Shown in pieces: positions 12,240-24,880 of a stretch of DNA of 64,000 nucleotides. The stretch comes from Amblyornis subalaris. Lineage: Eukaryota; Chordata; Aves; Passeriformes; Ptilonorhynchidae. Location of the stretch: assembly GCA_018881555.1 (NCBI GenBank), contig JACAXG010000025.1, positions 3,727,899-3,791,898 of the forward strand. Direction: 5' to 3'. Under the pieces are notes generated by a model. That model had not been told where the DNA came from, did not search any database, and saw only the letters and a list, made by a program, of their open reading frames with translations. The position numbers were made by a program, and so were the translations under genes. The stretch's first letter is position 1, and every line of letters starts with the position of its first letter.

Positions 12240-12930
12240 CGCCTGCTTTTTCCAGCCCCCCGCCAGCTCCCGGCTGCGTTTTTCCCTCGTTCCGGGTGCT
12301 CTTCCATGACCCTCCGCTTGCTTTTCCGTCTTTCCGGCTCCCTTTTCCATCTTTCCGCTTGCTTTTCTGCTCCCTCCCACTGGCTGCTCTTCCCTGCCCC
12401 CGCTGCTGTTTTCCCATCCCGCCGGCTGCTTTTCCATCTTCCCAGGTGCTCTTCCATGCCCCCGCTTGCTTTTCCGCCTTTCCGGCTACTTTTCCATCTT
12501 TCCTCCCGGTTTTCCATCCCCACCCTCCCCCCATAAGCTTCCAGCCCCCTCCCCCGCCGTGTGCTTTTCTGCCTTCCCGGCTCCTCCATTCCCCTGCACA
12601 ACCACCAGCTGCTTTTCCATCTTTGTGGCTACTTTTCTGTCTTTCTGCCTGATTTTTCTCTCTCACACGCACAGTTACACACTCTGGCTGCTGTTCCCTC
12701 TTTCTAGCTACTTCCCCATTCTTTCTCCTCCCCACCCCCTCCACCAGCAGCTTTTCCAAGCCCCCGGTTGCTTTTCCACCTTTTAAGTCTGCTTCTCCAC
12801 CACCACCACTTCCCCTGGCTGTTTTTTCACCCCCCTGTTGCTTTTCCACCTTTCCAGCTACTTTTACATCTTTCTAGCTGTTCTTCTACACACACGCACA
12901 GTTGCTTTTCCATCTTTGTGGGTACTCTTC
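12240..12930 (+). repeat. Degenerate pyrimidine-rich tandem array (GCTTTTCCATCTTTCC-like units)
   Basis: Units resembling gcttttccatctttcc(gg) recur with variation through about 700 bp, and TTTTCC occurs about fourteen times. The strand is strongly C/T-rich. The array starts within 100 bp of the exon 1 splice donor. It creates long spurious lysine/glycine/glutamate-rich frames on the minus strand and low-complexity frames on the plus strand. Confidence 0.75.
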
Positions 12931-15900
12931 CATCCCCCTAAATGTTCTTCCCTGCCCTCTGCCACTTTTCTCATCCTTCTTTCCATCCGTGCTCTGGTCG
13001 AACCTCCTGTTGCATCATCTCACACCCTCCCCCACCCATCATCACCTCTTGGTTGTCCCACCTCAAGCACAAAGCTTTTCTTTCGCTGCTTCCCAGATGC
13101 ACCCTTTTAGTCAAAGCTGCATCCTAGTCCTTTCCCAGTTGCATCCTTTACATCTTTCTTGCATCCCTGTCTTCAACCCTCTCCCTGACACCTTTCTCTC
13201 ACCATGCCCTCCACCTTGCTCTGGGGCCTGAGCTGATCTCTGCAGCTTGAAGAACAGAGGAGATCAGGGCATCTCCTTGCAACCAACTGCCCCATTCCCA
13301 AAGTCCTCAGCCACCCCCGGGTTTGTTGCTCTGCCTCACACTTCCTCCTTGGAATCACTACAGCCTGCTCTTCCTGGCTGCAGGACGTCTTTGTTGGGCG
13401 ATGGGTTTCTTTGACCTGTTCACCCAGGGAGGTGAAGAGAGCAGGTGCATTAGGGACAGGACACGTGTTTGCAAAAAATAATGATGGGGGGGCTAATAAC
13501 CAGAAAGAACAGGTTAAAAGCAAGCATGAAAACGAGCACGGCAGCACCAGTGCAAGGCCAGGCTTCGGAAATGTTTGCACCTTGCATGTGACAAAAGCAT
13601 GAAAGAAAGGCCTCTTTCATTTTGGCACTCATTTCACTCCCATTTCTGGATCCTATAGCTTATGTGAGGACACATTTCCTATATTTCTCCAAATACATCT
13701 GTATTTTTGCCACAGTGTGAAGGGGAGGCAGGAAGGCTGTTTGTATGTCTGGGGTACCACTTGGCAAAAAAAAAACAAACAGAAACCTTCACATTTTTTG
13801 GTCCATGAAAAAGTAATTTCTACTTGTTAGCAAGCGTCTGCTTATACCCATGCAACGGGAATCCGTTTCTCCTTTCTAGCACCTAATAAATCTTGATGCT
13901 TATATTATTTTTCCCCTTTGCTGCTTGCAGGCAGCGGTTGCGTTGCTACGCTCCATCCTTCAGAGCAAAACCAAATTCTGTGTGTAATAACTTCCCCCCT
14001 CCCTCGAATGACATCAGATGTCCAAACTCCCTTAAATCAGCCAGAAACAGCAAAGCTGAGCTTGGTTTTTTGAAGGGAAGCTGGAAGGGATGAGGGTTGG
14101 GAGCCGACCTGCACAGGGAGCAGAGGGTGAGGCCAGGAGCCACGTTCCTGCTGTGGAGCCCGGGAAGCTGGGCAATAACCGCTGTCAGCNGAGATATGCG
14201 AAGTATCCCGGAGCGCGTCATCCCGGTGTTTGTTTACTCTGCACGTGTGTGCGCGGCCAGGGGCAGGCGGTGTGGTCGGTGTGGTCGGGAAGGCAAAGCC
14301 ATGCAGCTGAAACCCAGCAGGAGAGCAGGGCCCATCCTTCTGCCTGTGCCAAGGCTACCCCATACAGACAAAGGCACCTGAAAAAGCTTTGGTGCTTGGC
14401 TCCCAGCGTGAATCTCCTTCCGTTCCACCTGCCTCACACTTCCCAAAGAAGCTGGTCTTTTAGCAGGTGCTTTGTGTGAAAACTTCAGCCAGCTCCCTTG
14501 TAATTCTGCTGCTTTTGATTTTCTTGGGATGGGGGGCACCCGTTGAGTGAACAAGGAGAGGGATAGGAAAGCGGTGGCAGGTTTGTCTTGCAACACCAAC
14601 CCCCTGGCACTACCTGCACTTCCAGTTTGGACTCCCTGAGTGCCGCAGGGGCCTCTTTTTGACGGGTTTTGTTTGCAGGCAGCAGATGAGCCTGGATTGA
14701 AAAGGCTTCTGCAAGAAGCCATGGGAGACCAGCAGGGTCCTCTTGAGATTTGTGCAATTGCAAAAAAGAAATAAAAAATAAATCAGGAATTCCTGAGGAC
14801 GGGAGAGGGGAAAAAAGTCATTTGGCATTCNACTGGTAGTGTGTGAGAACAAAGTATATTTTCATAGGCGTGTTTCTAAGCAACAGGGCAAGAAAAGAAA
14901 TGAAGTTTGACTTGAACTTTCTGGCCTCTGCCAGTTTGGCCAGCAGCACAGGGACCGTGCGCTGGGGAAGCTGGCCTGGCCTTCCCATCTATCAATGACC
15001 AAAATTGGCCCTGAGCTGCGAACCACTGAGAAAAAATCAGCACTCTGCAAAATAAACTATGTGACAGTGGCGAGGACTAGATCAAACTGCATTTCTATCT
15101 ACTTCTGCCCTCGTGCTGGCCAACTTTAAAATTGCAGATGCTTTCTTCCTTATGAATAAGGTGGAAATGCATCAAGCAGTACTGCAAGAGCCCAAGCCTG
15201 GGAGGCTGGGCTTGGCTCTCCTGTAGAGCAGATGTCTTGCCTGGGGACAAGATGCTCACGGGTACCATGCCTCAGTTTCCTCTTATGTCTGCTGGGCCTA
15301 GTGATGCTGAGGAATGCTGGAAGTAATGGGCAGATTGTGCTCCTGGTTTGTTGAGAGGTCCAAAATGAAAGCAAATGTGGGATTAGAGCCTTGGTAGGGC
15401 TCATTTTAAGTAGGTGGATATGTAGGTACTGATGGGACAGACCCTGTAGTCCTTCCTGCCACAAGTCAGACACTGTCCTTTACTGAAAGCCAAATATCAC
15501 ATCTGTAATTGACTGTTCCTGGTAAAAAAACATGAATGAGCTTCATTTATGGCACAGGCTGCAGGATTCTGGGTTTTCTCTGTTTTGTTTAGGTTTCCTT
15601 TGAAATATACCACGTCTTTCCATTTTTCTCCCCTGTGCTTCTGCCAGACTTCCTCCTGCTGAGACAGCAAGGTCAGGCTGAGCACCAGGGAGCGAAGGGC
15701 ACAGATTGGAGCCTGCTGCCCTGAAAAGGCTCGTGGAAAAACAAAGGTTGTCAAATATTTCCTTCTCTCTCATTCCTGCTCTCTTTCTAGAAAGCAAGCA
15801 AGACTTGGCAAGTTTCCTCACGAAACTGTGAGCCAACGATAACCAGGAGGGGAAAGGGGGGGGCATGCAGAATTAGCCCTAAGAAAATCATCTTTGCTGT

Positions 15901-16592
15901 GTCAGCCGAAAGCAGTAGTAGGAGGAGTGCTGCCGAGCCCAAATTTCCTGCGGCTTGTGTTTGGTGCTGTCGTTTATTGCTCCCCAACATATTCCCCCCC
16001 GCCCTGCTCCTCCTCCTGGCACTCGCCTGCTCTGCATTTGGGGATGCGGGGCTTCAGAGGCAAACGATGGGGATGTGGCGAGGCAGGTGGGCAGCTCCAC
16101 GCCGAGCTCCGGGGTGAGGATGAGGGTTAGGGCAGGGGTCATGGGAGCAGGGCGCTCGGGATGCGCTGGCTTGTGCCATGTGTCACTCTGGGAGGGACCT
16201 GGCTGGTGAGAGCGGCAGGTCCATTGTGCAAAGCAGCTCCCGAGCTGTCAAGGTGAAAGCTAGTATCAACAGGCCTGCAAAACCTCAGATACAAAACAGG
16301 AAAATCTCCATTTTTCTTTTGATCTGGAGTTCAACAACAATAACAATATATTAAAAAGAAAAAAAGAGGGTGAAATCCATCAGGTGCCAGCAAGAGAGCT
16401 AGGTTTCTGCGGTGTGTGTGTGTACGGGGGAGGGAGGGATGGGGTGGTTCAAACAGGAAAGGAGGGGCCTTGGCTGGAAGGATTTTTAGGCAGCCTGGTT
16501 TCTAAGGAAGGAGGGAGAATATTAAGTAGTTGATCCAAATGAAATTCCTGCCGAGTGCCAGCAGAGTTCACCGGAGAAAAGACGTGGCTCTG

Positions 16593-16615
16593 TGCGTGCG
16601 TGCGTGCGTGCGTGC
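16593..16615 (+). repeat. (TGCG)n microsatellite
   Basis: About six TGCG units in IGFBP5 intron 1, decaying to TGCATGAG at the 3' end. Confidence 0.9.
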
Positions 16616-17350
16616 ATGAGTGATAGAGCTGGCCCTGAGCTTCCACACGGCCCTGGACCCGCTCCAGGTGAATGCAGGGAGCCCCTCCAGAGCTTGCACC
16701 ACCGCAGCCGAGAGCAGAGGCTGGTTTCAAACGGGAGCCTCTACAAACCTGAGGGATGCTGGAGGAAGACATTGTGCCTCCTTGTGTCGCTACTTAAGCA
16801 GCTGCATCCTGTGCCCAGATGATCGTCGCGGCTTTGGCACGTCAGTGACATGAGCACAGTCATGTGCGACTGGAAGCGTTTGCCTGACTGCGAGGTGTCC
16901 CCTCAGGCGTGACAGAAGGGGGAGGAGAGCTCGGGTACCTTCCGTGCCAGCTTCAAGACAACCCCCAGTGTCTTTCGTCGCTTGGTTTGGCACACGTGTC
17001 AGGGCAGAGGGGGAGGAAGAGGAGGAGAGGCGGCACCGGGCGCTGCCGCACCCAGAGCGCGGTGCTCTGCTTCCTCCTAACGACCGCTGGAAGCTCTGCT
17101 CGCCCCGGGCCCAAAGAGGCGCAGATGCAGGAGCAGCTGCGGGAGCTGCTACAGCAGTAGCGTTTCCCAGAACTCTGCATGCAGACTGAAAAGCCTGGCA
17201 GCAACCTGGGAAGGGGGGCGGGGACCTCAGCCCCTCCGGGGTTCGCCGTCCTGTGCTCAGCAGGGTGAGCTGCTGAGAACAGTTGCAGCTCGTTTCCCCT
17301 GTGCGAAGTCACAGGGCAGATAAAAGCGCCCATGGCACAGCTAATCCTGC

Positions 17351-17394
17351 CTTTTCTTTTCTTTTTTTTTTCTTTTTCTTTTTTTTTTTTTTTT
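17351..17394 (+). repeat. T-rich low-complexity tract
   Basis: T runs interrupted by single C residues, ending in an uninterrupted T run. No SINE or LINE body is attached. Confidence 0.85.
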
Positions 17395-20300
17395 AACCAA
17401 GCACTTAGTAGTGCAAATGCAAGGCCAGGCATAAGTGGAGAATTCGGCTGGAACACACCTGCCCCTCGATGTGGGCTGCAGAGCAGCAGGATTAATATGC
17501 ACAGGAGAGATATGCGTGTGAGCATACACACACATGTACCCGTGTTCACACGCCCACAGACGCCTGCATAAACATTTAATGTGTGCAAGCACACACACGG
17601 AGCATTCTTGTCTCTGGAGGCAGAATGGTTTCCAGGCAGCACACACAAACCTCTCCTAGATGCAGGGGTTCTGGTTATGACTGGCACATCGGTATTTTGC
17701 CATCGAGATCAGATATTGGCATACAGATCAGCCTACCCTATCCTCCCACTGAGGGCTGAGAAATGAGATGCAGCAGGTGAGCATATCAAACAATGGGATG
17801 TGAGGAAGGAGATAGATGCAAGATACTCCTCTCAGCCAGCTGTGTGGATCCAAACTCACCCCCTGTGCTTGGAGGTGGGTTGTGTTTTCTGGCTAGACTA
17901 AGATGATACACTGAGAGATTTCTTGAGGGCAGATTTTCCCATGTCAAACAAGCAAATTCTCTACAGCGAAGGTGTGGAGAAGTTGTGACTTGTAAAGGGC
18001 AGCCAGTCCACCTGCCAGGGCAGTGGTGCCTGGTGGCATAGGTGGAGGAGATGGTGCCAGGGGCACTGAGGTTGCTGGGATCCTGCAAACTTCTCTGTGT
18101 GCAGGCAGCAAGAACCAGCCCTTGGGAAGGTGTGAAAGAAGAACTGAATTGGGAAAAGATGGCACATTTGCTGAGATGTAGCAGCTGAAAGCAGGAGAAA
18201 CAACCTCCAGCACTGAGGGGAGGAAGCCACAGGACTCAAAGACATGGTGCATGCAGAGGTCAGAGATGATCCAAAGATCATCTTTGGCCTGCATGAACTC
18301 ACTGGCAGCCAGCCTGATAACCACCTAGTCATTTATAAGGAGATTTTTTACAGGCCAAAAAAATAGATACTATCTGTTTATCCTCAGGACAGGAATAGCC
18401 AAAAGTATGAGGAGGCTCAGCTGGAGAGAAGGAGAGTGATATCTGACTTCCCATGCTGGAATCCCCTAAGACCTGAACCCACTGGTTCCAGTTAGCATGA
18501 GCCCCCACACTGGGTCTCCCCTGGGCAATACACAGGGCTGGCTGTGAGGCACAGAGAGGGACAGCAGTTGTGCCAGCACTCCTGGATGCTGGGGCTGCCC
18601 GTTCAAGATCACTGGGCATGCTTCCTGGTTCATGCCTTGGCTCATCCTGGGAGGATCCCAACACATCTGGTGACATTCCCCCATCCCCTCACCACTCAGC
18701 CCCCACAAGACACTCTCTGTTCCTTCAGCTATGTAGCCAAGGCAACTCTCAGCAAGATGTTGTTTTTGAGGTGGCTCTGATGCTCATGATCTGAGGGGAC
18801 CCCTTAGTGTTTATGTCAATCCACTGCTTGAAGTTAATCCCAGCAGGAGCCAGCATAATGTGTTTGCACAAATTTGGGACACTCCGTGATTTGACGTGGG
18901 CAAATTTGCTCTCAAGGAATCCATTTCTCGGTGTGTTNTGGTAAGTCTTCTCTCTGTTTATGATGTTTCCAGGACAAGTGTGAGAGAGAGACTCCGGTCA
19001 ACAGGTTAAACTTGGAGGAGGCATGTTAAATTTATGCCTGTGAAATCAGTGGGCATTTCTTGTGAGTGTATGCACAAAGCCTTGCTCTCACTATTGCCCT
19101 CATTCTCCAGACCCCTCTGATATTCCCATCGTTTTTCATTGTAACTGCACTCCGGTGGTACCATCTCTTCCCTGCAGAATGTGGGAATGAGGGTCAATAT
19201 CCCCCACAGCAAACTGGCACACTGTTCCCTATTAGCCTGGCAGGGCTTGATCCTGCAAGATGCTGAGCACCTTTCTTCTAGGGCCAAAGAGGCTTTGGGC
19301 ACCTATCCCCTCTGTGGGAACCAGCTGCCTCAGTCCTCGAAGGACTGTGAAGACAAAGCCTATTGGCTGTGGTAGAGTTGGAGAGCTCTTCACAGCTTCC
19401 AGCCTCGGGGGCTGTTGTTGCAGTTTGGTTTGTTTGCTTGTTGGATGGACACAGCTGGCTCGCTGATGGAGATAATTGTTATGTTGATGCAGATAACTTG
19501 TCTGGTTGCTATTTAAGGGCAAGAAGGTAATCCTGACAGATACTTGAGGAAATTATTCCCTAGCTAAACAAGAGAAGGAATGTTTCTTAAAGGTAACTTT
19601 GGGGGCAAAGTTGGCCAGTATTCATAATTCTTTTTTTGTAGAAAAACAGTAGAAATATTTTACTTTTCCAAATACAGATGGGATTAATCAGAAGACAATT
19701 AGATCAACAGAGCCATTTATTATTCGTGCTTAAGAAATCAGATGTTATGTGTTAGACTAATGATGAAAATCTGTAATTAAATAAGCCAGTGAGAACTATG
19801 GAACCTGGTTTTCACTTCTTAATTTAAAGGAGATGCTGGAAAAGAAGAAAAGTTTTACTAGGGAAGAACTGCGTGTCTTATACCTGTCCAGCAGTCAATT
19901 ATGGTGCTGCCACAGCCACATGTATGTCTTAATGTATTTTAATAACATCTAAATACAAAGTGACACACAGTCATTGCTTTCCTGAAGAAATAGCAGCTGT
20001 GGCTGAAATTTTACTGCATCATTTCGTAACCATTTCAGTGTCCAGCTATTCGGTTTTGTAAAAGCAGCAGTGGCCTGAGGTTGCAGGAGAAACAACAAAG
20101 TGCAACAAGAATTTTATCATTTCAGAAAGACTCTGGACCTGTGGCAAGGGGTGATCAGTTGTCTTTCTTGGAGTTTCAGACCCCCAGTGTGGAGGTCTGT
20201 TCCCTTTTCTCCATCAAGAGACCCATGATATTTTTTTAACATTGAAAAGCATCTTTGCACTGCTTTGGACTAAAATGAATTGGTTAGTGTATGCAATCTA

Positions 20301-23300
20301 CAGCCCAGGGAGGAAAATGGCTAGGAGAGGCAAGAGTCATCCATTAGGATCAAGCTTGGGCAAGTTTCTCCTTATCAATATTGTCAGCATGTGAACATCA
20401 AACTTCTGGTCCTTTTTTGTGGTCCTACGTAGGGGGACTGAGAGAGTAAATAACAGCAAGGCCTACTGCAGGCAAAGGCTTTCTGAGAGAAGGAGCCATT
20501 AAGAAAAAAAGGAGTCCTGAGGGCAGAGGTTGGAAATCTTATCCCTCAGAGGTGGTAATAGTCGGGATGGACAGTGCATGTGATGATGTGTCATCTGGTG
20601 CTGACACAGAGATGAGCAATGGATGATCTCACACAGCTTTTCCATCTGGTTTAAGGCAAAACTGTGAAAGTCAGGCTGAAGGCCTAGAAGTTAATTCAGG
20701 GTAGGCCAGAGTTTGCAGTCACAGCTGCACACCTGAAATACTTCTGGCATTGTACCAGTTCTGGTCCTGCACCTGATGCAAGTGCATCTCCACACTCCAC
20801 CTAATGTGCCTTTACCTCTCTTTGGGGTGAGCAAAGGGTTTGGCTTTCTTGGCTCTTCAAGTTCCTGACTGCTGTTGAGGCTAACAGAGACCCTCAGTAA
20901 CCATCTGTGGGGACAGATCTTTGGATTGAGACCACCAGCCTCTAGTGGAAGCAGCATCTCCCGGATTCCAGTCCAGTAGGAATGTTGTTAGAACTTCTGC
21001 TCAACATGAAACTAAATCAGATTCAAAACCCTGTCCAAAAGGCAAAAGCTGCCTTCATCTGTAAGGGGGCCAGAGAGTTTAGCATAACCTGTAGTGACTA
21101 CATCTTTGGTAGGACATCCTTTTCTCAGGATCATCTCCTTTAATACAGGATTTTCCTCTTAATTTCATACTGATCCTAAGGTGAAAAGCTACAATATCCA
21201 CACTGACATCCCAGCTTTTGATAGCCACCAGCAGCACTCTTTTGGTTATGGGTCAGCTTCTAAAGCCTTCTTAGCACTTGACTCTACTATGATTTGTCAT
21301 ATTTGGGTTTCAGAGATCGAAATAGCATCAGAATCCCAGGAACACCTGCTTTCAAGTCCAGGTTTTTCTTAACATCTCATGTATATTGACACCAGTCTTC
21401 ATCTGAGTTTTAGAGACAGGCCCCACATAGTCAAGAGGGCAAATTACCTACTCCTCCTCCCTAGTTACACTTCCTTCATCACCGATGTTGAACTACCTTC
21501 ATCCGAAAAAGTCCCCCTGCCTGCTAATTTCTCATAAAATAATGACAGTAGTTGGACACTATTAGCGTTCTCTTGCAACTTGTCACACCTCCTTCATTTC
21601 TAAGGGCACAGCGAGATTTCTTCCAGGTCATCTCTGGTGACCAGATGATCAAAACAAACACCCTTTTGTTTTCATTCTGAAAACCTTAAAGCATGTCTGT
21701 TTTCATCTTTTTGCCACAGATAAACCCCATGGAGAAACTGCTGGTAAACAATTCAACAATTCCTGTCAGGAGCTAATCCAAATTTTCCTCACCTCTGTTG
21801 TCAGTTAGGCAGAGACTGTCATGCAGTCTCCTCTGAGTTTTCCTTCTTTGCTCTTTTCTGCTCTTAGTTCCTTGGCAGTTTGGTGGGGATTTTGCCTTCT
21901 TTATTGCAACCAATGAAATCTGCCACTAAGGTGAATTTGTTGGAAATGATGCAAGACTAAGGAAGGCTGAATTATTTCATCCTTTCCAGGAAGGAAAAAT
22001 GTGTCTTGGTCACTCTGATATTGAAAGATGATTTATTTAGATTTCTGTGGGTCATAATTCAGCTCTCAGCTTCTTCTGCAGTTTCAGCATATGGAATGGG
22101 GAACATCTGCAGTCTCTAGATGATATGAAGAAAATATGTTCTATCTTCCTATCATCAGTGCATCAGCAACAGGAGCTTCTTGATGTAAATCTAATCCTGC
22201 AATACTTCCTTCCTCTCCACTTGCCAGTTCAGTTCCCTGGAAGATAACTTTGTTCAGGAAATGTCAGGCTGATACAAACAGCTATCTAGCAACAGAGTGC
22301 CTGCAATTTTGCAAGATGGTGCTCATCAGCATCATTTAATTGAAATTGATGGATGTTTGTTCATCACCTTACCGGAGAGAGAAACTCTGGATAGTTTCCC
22401 AATTCTATTACTGGTTAGACATTTTGGGTTCTCTTTTGGACAGAAATCATTGTCATGAGAATGTAAAGTCTCTGGCCATGCTGCCTATTGACTCAGACCC
22501 TCATCTGGTTGTGGTGTGTCTTGTATATGCATTACAAACTCCCACACCTGCATGGAGAACTGATTGTAGACAGATTTGGGAACTCCTTGGAGAGAAGGAG
22601 ACAGACAAAGACAATGCCTCTTGGTGAGCCCCAGTCTTGGCTTGTATATCTCAAGGCAGCACCAGCCCAGCCCACCAGCTGGTGCCAAAGCTTGGCTTTA
22701 CAGCACANCATAGATGTTTGGAGACTGCTGAACTAATAACTAGCAACATGTAGGGAAGGAGCTTCCACCATGAAGCTCCCCATATCCAAACCTGCTTTTC
22801 TCCTTTCTCTAGAGAGTTGCTCCCAGGGAGTTTTATTTTATGGCTGCAGCAAGGAAGGGCAGCTCAGGAAAGTACCATTTGGCACATAGCAACACAGATC
22901 CTTCCTGAAGCTTCCAGTTCCCATAGCTGTACCTCTCCCACCTCCACAGCATTTTCTGGCACTGTGGAGAAGTGGTGCTGACCCAGAGATCCGTTCCTAC
23001 AGATAGGTCCTGCACTTCCAGAGCAGACCAAAACATGAGCTGGTTCCCTTGAGAGCTCCTTTCCCACATGCTGAGCTGCATTTCTCCCCCATCCAGTTCT
23101 GTATGAGGACACCGAGGTCATCAGGATGATGATCTCCCTTTCCCATGAATCCCATGTGAACCTGGGGGCAGCCCAAGCACCTGATATTCACGCTCTGCAG
23201 GTGAGCCCTGGCTGATACAGCAGAATCTGCATCCACAGGTTTCTGCTGAGGAGACATTTATCACCTGAGAAAGCGCTGGTCTTCCAGGCTAGTTCAGCAA

Positions 23301-24509
23301 AGCCCAAACAATAACTTGGAAAAAAAAAAGGCCACAGTATAGCACATCTCTCTGCCATCAATGCCTGCTCTCTGAGGCTCTTCAGGTATTCCTGAGCTGT
23401 TTCCAAGCATCCTCCTAGCTCTTGGCTTAATAAAACGGAGATAAGTCCTAACCTTCCGACCCAACCCTCTGGATGCTTTTCCATCTCTTCTCTGAGCTTG
23501 GCCTTACTGATCTATATCTTTCCCTTAAAAGGTGTCTCTGTGGAAAAAGGGAGTGAGGTGCCATCAACTTTCACCATGTTGTCACAGGGATGTAGGATAC
23601 TGGAATACCCCAGAGCCTCTCTTCCAAAAGCTTGTGTGGCTTTTGAGCCGTGGATTGTTTGGACTGTGATCATATGTCTTTGGTAGGTGACTGGGTGTGG
23701 TGGGGCAGAGTGGGTGTTTCTGGGAGCACTTCACAATGCTTTGACTGCTAAAGACTTCCTTCCACGCTCTGCAAATCACAAAGGTGGTTTGCTGCCTTTG
23801 GCAGCTGTTGAAGTGCCTAATTCCCAGGGAAGGAAATAGGGTCTGTATTTTCTTACTACTGCTCCTGTGACTGCAAAACAGCTTGGCCCATGAGAACTAA
23901 ATCACAGGCTGCAAGGGGACCAAGACTGAAGAGATGGTGAGAGTTACCTTTCTTAACTTCAGACCTTTGGAGGCCTAAGTGACCACTGGATTCACAGGAG
24001 AAGAGACTGGAGTTTCCAGAGATAGGTTGTTCCACCCTAAAAATCAACACTCAAGCCAAATGATGGGGCTGGTCACAATTTGGAGGGTGCAGCATCTCTG
24101 CAATGACTTAGAGATGGAGTTTAGCTGTCCAGAACACCTCGGTGTTAGCATTCGGGTGTTATGTGACACAGATTTGTTTTAAGTGTCTGTTGCACGTTGC
24201 TGAGACTTGCGGGAGGTGGGGTGGCAGTCCCAGCAGGGCTGCTGTTTTTCTGTCCTTCCGGTGTGTGGTGTCTCCTCCCAGCCTCTCATCACCTGCAAGC
24301 ATCACCAGCATGCTCCCTCTCCAGTCCCCACCAGATAGGCTGCACCGGCCTGATGCCAAGTCCCCACCAAAGCACAAAAGTTCGTTCAAAGTCCAAGGCA
24401 CATTGCAGCTGGCTCTCTGGCAGCCAACGCCCTGGGCTAGTGGAGGGACTGGCTGGAGCCTCCATCCCCAGCCCTGGCTGCTCCTCCTCCAGTGGGTGCC
24501 AGATGGCCT

Positions 24510-24690
24510 CGGGCTGGGCGGCCGCCTGAGCTCACTGCCTGACCTCACCAGGGCGGTGGTCTCAGCAGTGACCCCCGCCCGGGCACAGCGCCTGGGCCGC
24601 TCCGCTGGCCACCCCTGCGGGGCTGGGGGCCGGTCGCCACCGCGCCGGGGGCTGTGCCTGCGACAGGAATGTAAACGAGCTGTTCCTCAT
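24510..24690. promoter_or_regulatory. Intronic CpG-rich block, function unknown
   Basis: A GC-rich segment with clustered CpG, including a GGCGGCCGCC stretch and CCGCGCCGGGGGC, stands out from CpG-poor surroundings in IGFBP5 intron 1. It is followed by a TEAD-like GGAATG and a forkhead-like TGTAAAC. No open frame resembling a known protein is present. It could be an intragenic enhancer or alternative promoter, or merely a GC-biased patch. The functional call is inference. Confidence 0.4.
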
Positions 24691-24820
24691 TAGGCGGGTG
24701 AAAGCTCCCTTCTGCCTGGACTGAGTCTGGTGGCCGCTGGGGAGCTCAGGAATGCTTTTGCTCAGTTGTGCTCTCCAGCTGCCAAAGGGTGCGAGATGAG
24801 AAGACACTCCTCACTTTGCA

Positions 24821-24880
24821 TCCCTTCCCTGCCTGCATTATCCCTTCCCTGCCTGCATTATCCCTTCCCTGCCTGCATTT
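24821..24880 (+). repeat. 20-bp unit repeated three times in tandem
   Basis: The unit tcccttccctgcctgcatta occurs three times head to tail, with the last base changed in the third copy. The near-identity suggests a recent expansion. Confidence 0.95.

Noticed and set aside
12130..12849. Minus-strand 239-codon frame rich in Gly, Lys, Glu and Trp
   Set aside because: Product of the degenerate tandem array in IGFBP5 intron 1; the repetitive protein follows the DNA period.
16909..17160. CpG-containing frame ending MQEQLRELLQQ
   Set aside because: The amphipathic-looking tail is suggestive, but the rest is low-complexity Arg/Gly-rich sequence, with no splice context and no known homologue.
16953..17687. 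Minus-strand 244-codon open frame
   Set aside because: Contains a poly-Lys stretch from the T-rich tract and no recognisable domain; it lies in intron 1 with no splice or promoter context.
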